A stretch of 64,000 nt of DNA from Agrobacterium tumefaciens (GTDB lineage: Bacteria > Pseudomonadota > Alphaproteobacteria > Rhizobiales > Rhizobiaceae): contig CP048486.1 in the NCBI GenBank assembly GCA_025560025.1, forward strand, positions 1,802,001-1,866,000, read 5' to 3'. Numbering within the stretch: the first letter of the stretch is position 1; the number at the start of each line of letters is the position of its first letter. The notes under the pieces were generated by a model that was given only the letters and a program-made list of their open reading frames with translations, was not told the origin of the DNA and ran no database searches. Made by a program: the position numbers and the translations under genes. Of this stretch, positions 58,639 through 64,000 are shown piece by piece.

Positions 58639-61506
58639 TCAGGCCAGTGTCGTCAGCACCCGGCTCGAAGCGCCTGCCTCGGCAAAACGGCTGAAGACGC
58701 CGCTGGTGGTGCTGCGCAGCCGGTCGACATCCTCGGGGCCGTAACGGTCGGAGCGGTAGCTCATCAGCACGCGGATGGAGCGTTCGCCGCCAATCATCTC
58801 TTCCATCACCTCGAATTGCAGCCCCAGCATGGATTCGTGTTTGTCGGGATCGATCTGCCGGAACTCGACGGATTTGCCATCCGGTCCGGAAAGCGTGCCG
58901 TTCAGCTTGTTCTTGGCGTGGATCTGGATGAACACCTCGAACAGATGGTCGCGGCCCGGCGTCATGCCGAGTGCCTCTTCGACCAGATCGATCGGGATTT
59001 CGCTGTGTTCCAACGAACCGTTGACCGTGTTCTTCACCGAGGAAATCAGCTCGCCGACGGTCATCTCTTCCCGGAAACGTACACGGTGGGCGACAACAGT
59101 GGTGAAATAACCGATCGTGTCGAAATAACCACTATCGGTGCGGCCGGATGCCGACGTGCCGACCACGAGATCGCTCAGCCCGCCCAGATGCCGCAGTGAC
59201 GCCGCGATGGCGGCATAAACGACGTTGAACAGGGAGGCGCTGTTCTGCTTGGCGATGGCGTAAAGCCCGTCGCTGACGTGTTTTTCCAGCTTGAACTCGA
59301 TCCAGCCGCCTGCCGGCGCCTCGTCATGTGAAGCTTCTGCCGGCGTGCTGTCCTGCCCGAGCAGCACAAGGCCCTTGGGTGCATCCCGCAGCATATCGGT
59401 CCAATAGGCAAGATGGTCGGCATTGACGCCCGATGCCACCTGTTTTCTGGCGAATTCATGGAAGGGCGCCGGCTTGCCCGCAAAGACAGGGGTCTTGCCC
59501 GCCACCCTTGCCCTATAGGCTTCCGTCAGCTCGTCCATCATCAGGTTCACCGACCATTCGTCCAGGACGATATGGTGGAAGAGGAAGGAGAGTACCTGGC
59601 CGCCGGTTTGCGGATTGCGCAGGAAACGCAGCCGCATCGGCAATTCGCGGGAAAGATCGAACCGCCAGGAAGCCTCCGCGTGCCGGTCCACACCTTCGCT
59701 TTCTTCGCTGGTCCAGAACCATTTGTAGCCAGGCAGGTCGTGCATGGGCACGATCTTCTGTAGAACCGTGTCGTTCTCGACGTAAAAATGGGTCCGCAGA
59801 CCGGGATGGCGCTCGATAATATCGAGGAATGCGCATTCGAAGGCGCTCTCATCGACAGGGTCGAGGAAGTCGAGCGCGAAGGGTATGTTGAATATCTCGC
59901 CGAAGCCGAAAGCGGCATAGGCTTTCCAGAGCGACATCTGCGCCAGCGAAAGCGGTGCCGTGAGCGAACCGGTCTCCGTGGACTCCAACTGTGCAGGCGC
60001 TGCGGTTTCGAGACGCGTCGCCTGTTTTGCAAGCGATGCGGCGGTCGGATAGCTGAACAGGTCGTTGAACCGCACCTCGATGCCGTGATTGCTGAGAAGG
60101 CGTCCGATGATGCGAGTGGCGATCAGCGAATGACCGCCAAAGTCGAAGAAATCGTCATCCGGCCCCATGTCGGGAGATACGAGCGCCTCGCGGAATTCGG
60201 CAAGGATCGTTGCGGCAATCTCGTCGTCGCTCGAGTAAGAGGTGGCGGGCGGTGATGCTGTCGTCGCCAGTCCTCCGGAAGGGATCGAATGTGTGATGGC
60301 GGAAAAATCCGCACCGCCTTCGAGATGGGTGACGAAGCGTTCCAGCAGGAACGCCGTCCCATGCGGCGAGGTCTCCTTGCCACCCGTCAGTTCCAGACGG
60401 ATATGGCCGTCAACGGTGCTGCCGGCGGCAAGCGTCAGGCCGAGGCCGGACTGGAGCGAGGGGAGCGGCAGGCGCTCGAACCGGAGGCGTTCGACGGATG
60501 AGGTTTCAGCTGACGTTGCCAGCGCCTGCAAGGTGAAGGTGGCCGCTTCGTCGTTGTGTTTGCTGCTGTTTCCGATTTTCCGTTGCAGGCCCGCCAGCAC
60601 GGCCTTTTCGGCCTCCGGCAGCGACTGGCCACGCGGGATCGACACGCGGGCGACCGCGTCCGCAGGAAGCGGCAAGCCGGTCTCGCCGCCCGATTGCAAC
60701 GGCAGGCGCAGGGTAACCGTATCAAGGTTACCGTTGGTTGCGATAAAATGTGCGAAACGGGCGCCCGCGCGTGCCAGAAGCGCTTCGGTCGTGGCTGAGC
60801 CGTCGAGGTCAAGCAGGGTGGCCGGGAGATCGACGCCGTGGCTGTGGCTCGCTGGTTTCGCCCCACTGTCCCGTAAAGAGATCACATGCGTGCCGGAGGC
60901 CGACCCCTGCAACCAGGGCAGCGGAAGGGGATTGACGACGCCGGTTTCGGCGATGCGCGGTAAAAGCGGCTTTGGTGCCTCTCCGGCATAGGCGGCGGCA
61001 ATAGCTTCCAGAAGAATCTGCGGTGACAGGGTTTCGCCAAGCAGGCCATGCACCAGAAGCGCCAGCAGCACCTCTCCTTCGCTCAAAAGCACGATCGCCT
61101 GAAACGGCGGATCGATTTCCGCGTCATAGGGGCTTGCCTGAAGGTCGTGCAACAGGGCTATCGCCTCGTCTGTCGAAGGCGCCTGAAACAGCTGCACGAG
61201 AGAGGCCGATGGCGCTTCGACACTCTTGGCAAGGGTGCCATCTTCCCCGAAGGAAAACCGCACGCGAAGTTCCGGCCATGCATCACAAACTGTCTCCAGG
61301 GCCGATGTGAGGCGCAGGAGGTCGCTCTCGCCGCCGATGCGGTAGGTGAGAATATGCCGGAAGACCTGATCGGGGTCCTGAAATTGCGAGAACCAGACCC
61401 GCTCCTCATATTGGCTTGGCTGCGATCCGCCCGGCGGGGACGTGTCCGCACCATCGAAGGTTTCTTCGATGCGACGCGCAAGCATGCGCGAATTGTCTGC
61501 TGCCAT
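58639..61506 (-). CDS. NRPS: C-T-C (C-terminal half of a VibF equivalent)
   Basis: 955 residues. C1 (~25-400) is degenerate: VHGLLGE stands where HHxxxDG is expected. The carrier domain has DFFDFGGHSLIATRI with Ser460 intact. C2 (~515-940) has HHIVLDE (His644, His645, Asp649), with Glu replacing the usual Gly. This is the C1-PCP-C2 part of VibF, here a separate protein. Its T domain would be charged with Thr in trans by the A domain encoded at 52536, and C2 would transfer the finished aryl-oxazoline to the spermidine amide. ATG at 61506 follows AGGAGAGG. Confidence 0.87.
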   Translation of the reverse strand: MAADNSRMLARRIEETFDGADTSPPGGSQPSQYEERVWFSQFQDPDQVFRHILTYRIGGESDLLRLTSALETVCDAWPELRVRFSFGEDGTLAKSVEAPSASLVQLFQAPSTDEAIALLHDLQASPYDAEIDPPFQAIVLLSEGEVLLALLVHGLLGETLSPQILLEAIAAAYAGEAPKPLLPRIAETGVVNPLPLPWLQGSASGTHVISLRDSGAKPASHSHGVDLPATLLDLDGSATTEALLARAGARFAHFIATNGNLDTVTLRLPLQSGGETGLPLPADAVARVSIPRGQSLPEAEKAVLAGLQRKIGNSSKHNDEAATFTLQALATSAETSSVERLRFERLPLPSLQSGLGLTLAAGSTVDGHIRLELTGGKETSPHGTAFLLERFVTHLEGGADFSAITHSIPSGGLATTASPPATSYSSDDEIAATILAEFREALVSPDMGPDDDFFDFGGHSLIATRIIGRLLSNHGIEVRFNDLFSYPTAASLAKQATRLETAAPAQLESTETGSLTAPLSLAQMSLWKAYAAFGFGEIFNIPFALDFLDPVDESAFECAFLDIIERHPGLRTHFYVENDTVLQKIVPMHDLPGYKWFWTSEESEGVDRHAEASWRFDLSRELPMRLRFLRNPQTGGQVLSFLFHHIVLDEWSVNLMMDELTEAYRARVAGKTPVFAGKPAPFHEFARKQVASGVNADHLAYWTDMLRDAPKGLVLLGQDSTPAEASHDEAPAGGWIEFKLEKHVSDGLYAIAKQNSASLFNVVYAAIAASLRHLGGLSDLVVGTSASGRTDSGYFDTIGYFTTVVAHRVRFREEMTVGELISSVKNTVNGSLEHSEIPIDLVEEALGMTPGRDHLFEVFIQIHAKNKLNGTLSGPDGKSVEFRQIDPDKHESMLGLQFEVMEEMIGGERSIRVLMSYRSDRYGPEDVDRLRSTTSGVFSRFAEAGASSRVLTTLA

Positions 61507-61584
61507 GGTCCTCTCCTTGGAAGTGCCTGGGGGACATGTCCGGGGGCGTCGCGCCCGCTGCGGCAAGTCCCGTCTTTGTTGGGA

Positions 61585-61818
61585 TCAATGTTCCGCGCGC
61601 GACCGTTCGATCAGCGCCTGCCAGGCGGCAAGCGTCGGCTGGCGGGCGAGATCATCATAGTCAAGGCGCGTGCCGGCGAGTTGCGAAAGCGGCGGGATCA
61701 GGCGCATGAGGGCAAGCGAATGAAGCCCGCAGCCGAACAGGTTGGCATTCGGCCCGATATCCCCTACCTCATCGTCGAGAACCTTGGCGAGATGAGCCTT
61801 GAGTTCCGTCGTCATCAT
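61585..61818 (-). CDS. Free-standing aryl carrier protein
   Basis: 77 residues. The carrier motif GCGLHSLALMR has Ser34 for phosphopantetheine. The C-terminal part (DDLARQPTLAAWQALI) is nearly the same as that of the AgbB carrier domain (DELARVPTLSAWWALI), so it is an aryl carrier and a likely duplicate. GGAGG stands five bases before the ATG; it is 78 bases before the C-T-C gene on the same strand. It may feed DHB to a specific partner. Confidence 0.82.
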   Translation of the reverse strand: MMTTELKAHLAKVLDDEVGDIGPNANLFGCGLHSLALMRLIPPLSQLAGTRLDYDDLARQPTLAAWQALIERSRAEH

Positions 61819-61854
61819 TTTCGCCTCCAGCCTCGCCCCGCCGCGATTACCGGC

Positions 61855-62694
61855 TCACTCATCGAAGTGATCGTGAACGCCGCTTGCGCCGCGCCGCCAG
61901 TAGCCGGAAGCGCGGGTCCACTTGGGATTTGCACCGAATTCGCCGACCAGAAGGGTGCGCAGGTCTTTGGCCGTCTTCGATTCGCAGGCGACCCAGCTAA
62001 AGAAATCGCCCTCCGGCAGGTCGAGTTCGCGCAGGGCTTGCGTCAGGGCATCGTGATCGGCCCCGCCTGCACCCTTCTGCGTTACCCAGATGATCGAAGC
62101 GTCGGCTTTCGTGGCGAGTTCCAGGCGATCAGCGTCCGTCTCGACCTCGATCAGAGCGACGACGCGGGTGCCCTCAGGCATCTCTTCCAGTCGGCGCGCA
62201 AGGGCGGGAAGGCCGGTATCGTCGGCAATCAGCAGATGCCAGTCGAAGGTGAAGGGAATGGTGAACGAGCCGCGCGGGCCTGCGATCCACGCCTTATCAC
62301 CCACCTTGGCGGATTTTGCCCAGTTGCTGGCAGGGCCGTCATGATGCGTGGCGAAATCGATGGCGATTTCACCCTTTTCCGCATCGAAGCTGCGCGGCGT
62401 GTAATCGCGCGCCAGCGGGCGGGGCGCACCTTCGGGAAATTCAAGACCGTTCGGGCCGATCACCGGCAGATTGGTCTCGGTTTCACCGGGGAGGGGGAAG
62501 AACATCTTGACGTGATCGTCAAAGCCAAGGCTGGCAAAGCCCTCCAGTTCCGGCCCCGTCAAAACGATGCGCACCATGGACCGGCTGAGTTTTTCCACGC
62601 GGCTAACATCGAGGCAACGCAGCTTGACGGCATGGCGATGGCGTTTGGGGGTGCGGTCGGGAATGGAGGGGTCTATGGTTTCTGGCATGGTCAT
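61855..62694 (-). CDS. Siderophore-interacting FAD protein (ViuB-like ferric reductase)
   Basis: 279 residues of the SIP family. FAD-binding RDYTPRSFD, the fold segment VRIVLTGPELEGF, GPRGSFTIPFTFDWHLLIADDTGLPAL and a C-terminal EFGANPKWTRASGYWR are typical. It reduces the iron of internalised ferric siderophore so that iron is released in the cytoplasm. Start ATG at 62694 with AGGA upstream. First gene of the minus-strand group with the aryl carrier and C-T-C genes. Confidence 0.88.
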   Translation of the reverse strand: MTMPETIDPSIPDRTPKRHRHAVKLRCLDVSRVEKLSRSMVRIVLTGPELEGFASLGFDDHVKMFFPLPGETETNLPVIGPNGLEFPEGAPRPLARDYTPRSFDAEKGEIAIDFATHHDGPASNWAKSAKVGDKAWIAGPRGSFTIPFTFDWHLLIADDTGLPALARRLEEMPEGTRVVALIEVETDADRLELATKADASIIWVTQKGAGGADHDALTQALRELDLPEGDFFSWVACESKTAKDLRTLLVGEFGANPKWTRASGYWRRGASGVHDHFDE

Positions 62695-62876
62695 GCTGTT
62701 GTCTTTCCTGGGATATCGCCGATGGGGTCGGCGGTCTCGCTGTCCCGGATCGGCTTGCCGGACAATCGCGCATCGGAATTTTCCGGCGGGCGATCCGGTG
62801 GTGTTGCGTCAGATGCGCGGACCATAACAGGCGGTTCCGGAGCTCGCAATATAACTTTCTTCAAAAACTCAAGTTT

Positions 62877-62905
62877 ATACCCGGCGCATGGTTGGCGCCG
62901 GGTAT
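62877..62905 (-). terminator. Terminator after the siderophore-binding-protein gene
   Basis: ATACCCGGCGC (62877-62887), loop ATGGTTG, GCGCCGGGTAT (62895-62905): a perfect 11-bp stem 20 bases after the stop codon. On the minus strand a T-run (GAGTTTTTG) follows at a short distance. Confidence 0.65.
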
Positions 62906-62924
62906 CTGCGTTGGGGAAGAGCGA

Positions 62925-63878
62925 TCAGCGATGGCCCGCCCAGCCTTCCACGGCGTCCAGCGTGTGGAGCGCGCTGGGGATGGATGGGGTCGTGACCCTG
63001 GTGGAATCGAGGAAGACGATCCTGCCCTCGCGTGCCGGTTTGACGAAGCGCTCCCAGCCCGGAATGATCTTTTCAAGTGCCGCGCGCGTTCCCGCTTCGC
63101 CACGGGCGGGGCTGTTATAGCTGTTCATCACCACCAGGAGATCCGGGTTGAGCTTGCCGAAAGCATCGGCGCTGAGCGGCATTGTCAGGGTCGAACCGAG
63201 CCCGCCCGACGAGGTGGCGTTGTCGATTTTCAGCCGCGCGTAACCCAGATCCTCCAGCGCCTGCACCGCACCGGACATGTCGCCCACCGCATTGATCTGG
63301 TCGGTCAGCAGTATGGCGAGATAGGTCTTGCCCTTCGCGTCTTCCCCGAGCGTTTTTTTGACGGCGGCAAGTTTTTCGTCATAGATTTTGCGGCGCTCTG
63401 CGAAGGCGTCGCTTCTGCCCGCCAGACGCGAAAGATCTTCCTCGACACTGAAGCCATAGGTGTGGCCGGTGCTTACCTTTTGCAGATAGACGGGCGCCAC
63501 GGTGGAAAGCTGCTCGGCCTTGCCGCTGTCCATTTCCGTCGCGACGATCAGATCGGGTTGCAGCGCCCGCAGTTTTTCGAGGTCGATCTGGCCGACTGCG
63601 CCGAAACCTTTCGGTTTCGTGCGACCTTCACCGAGAACAGTGTCGATGAAATCGACGGCGGTGGCAAATTTGCCGTCGCTGTTACGGCCATAGGCGCCGA
63701 CCACATTGGCGCCGAGATCCATCAGCGGTACGCCCAGAAGCGGCTCGTGCATGACGACGATGCGCTGCGGCTGTTCCGGAACGGCGACCGTGCGGCCGGC
63801 GGCATCGGTGACGGTTCGCTCAGCGGCAGGGCCGCTTCCGGCGGTCAGAAGTGCTGCAACGAGGATGGCAAATCGCAT
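62925..63878 (-). CDS. Iron-siderophore ABC importer, periplasmic binding protein
   Basis: 317 residues with a signal peptide (about 1-20) and the FepB/FhuD-like fold: RTVTDAAGRTVAVPEQPQRIVV, LQPDLIVATEMDSGKAEQLS and AFGKLNPDLLVVMNSY. It binds ferric siderophore, presumably the catecholate made here, and hands it to the FecCD permease upstream. ATG at 63878 has AAGGGA; a TTG 18 bases before is less likely. Followed by a terminator. Confidence 0.88.
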   Translation of the reverse strand: MRFAILVAALLTAGSGPAAERTVTDAAGRTVAVPEQPQRIVVMHEPLLGVPLMDLGANVVGAYGRNSDGKFATAVDFIDTVLGEGRTKPKGFGAVGQIDLEKLRALQPDLIVATEMDSGKAEQLSTVAPVYLQKVSTGHTYGFSVEEDLSRLAGRSDAFAERRKIYDEKLAAVKKTLGEDAKGKTYLAILLTDQINAVGDMSGAVQALEDLGYARLKIDNATSSGGLGSTLTMPLSADAFGKLNPDLLVVMNSYNSPARGEAGTRAALEKIIPGWERFVKPAREGRIVFLDSTRVTTPSIPSALHTLDAVEGWAGHR

Positions 63879-63901
63879 GGCATTCCCTTTGTTCAATGTA
63901 T

Positions 63902-64000
63902 TCAGTGGCGGTTGGTTCTGCGCAGCGCCTGCAGGCGCAGCGTGAGGATGAAAAGCGGCACGCCGATCAGCGTCAGCGCAAGCCCGATCGGCATCGGCGT
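63902..64000 (-). CDS. FecCD-family siderophore permease (C-terminal end only)
   Basis: The last 32 residues before the stop at 63902 read PIGLALTLIGVPLFILTLRL and then a basic tail. This is the ending of FecCD-type permeases (the PxGxxTxxxGxPxFxxLL block). The rest lies beyond the window. It is 23 bases upstream of the binding-protein gene on the same strand, so both belong to one uptake operon. Confidence 0.7.
   Translation of the reverse strand, partial: TPMPIGLALTLIGVPLFILTLRLQALRRTNRH

Overview
The window looks like an alphaproteobacterial chromosome of the Rhizobiales, most likely Agrobacterium. Codon use is GC-rich. The iron-responsive site at 52495-52509 has the TGA-N9-TCA shape of rhizobial RirA boxes. 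The catechol cluster has the agbC-E-B-A gene order known for agrobactin synthesis in Agrobacterium tumefaciens. I see no tRNA, rRNA, CRISPR array, transposase or integrase. The one interspersed repeat is an intergenic palindromic element present twice in opposite orientations (16783-16900 and 58412-58530).

Region 1 (1-1900): the end of a ribulokinase-like FGGY kinase, an L-xylulose-reductase-like SDR and a PRC-barrel protein. Region 2 (2.1-16.7 kb) is a phosphate-centred island. It holds an inositol-monophosphatase-family enzyme, a Cys-based dual-specificity-type phosphatase, a metallophosphoesterase and a Na/Pi cotransporter. These are followed by a LacI regulator and a divergent ABC importer with a fused permease, an ATPase and three tandem paralogous binding proteins. 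A second phosphatase pair closes the island. I infer import and stepwise dephosphorylation of an organophosphate such as a sugar or polyol phosphate.

Region 3 (16.9-32.4 kb) is mixed: a TerC/CBS membrane protein, two exported proteins, an amino-acid-derivative catabolic group (ornithine-cyclodeaminase-like, RidA, RraA-like, MHS transporter, N-carbamoyl-amino-acid hydrolase, LysR), an overlapping MscS/ParB-like/SulP set, and a cupin.

Region 4 (32.6-44.4 kb) is one long co-oriented locus. Two LacI-type operators precede a ribose-type ABC importer, its LacI regulator, a cytoplasmic TIM-barrel isomerase/epimerase and a Gfo/Idh/MocA dehydrogenase. A secreted TIM-barrel isomerase-like protein, a GMC oxidoreductase with a 3Fe-4S-type Cys motif, a Tat-signal small subunit and a cytochrome c follow. 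This fits oxidative attack on glycosides through 3-keto sugars, partly in the periplasm.

Region 5 (44.4-64 kb): DUF488, PhoX alkaline phosphatase, then a catechol siderophore cluster. A minus-strand operon makes and activates 2,3-dihydroxybenzoate (agbC-E-B-A plus a phosphopantetheinyl transferase). Divergent from it are a Cy-Cy-A NRPS and a VibH-like condensation enzyme. A convergent minus-strand group encodes a C-T-C NRPS, a free aryl carrier protein and a siderophore-interacting reductase, preceded by an iron-siderophore binding protein and the end of a FecCD permease. Compared with vibriobactin synthesis, the VibF function is split over two proteins encoded on opposite strands, and there is an extra aryl carrier protein.
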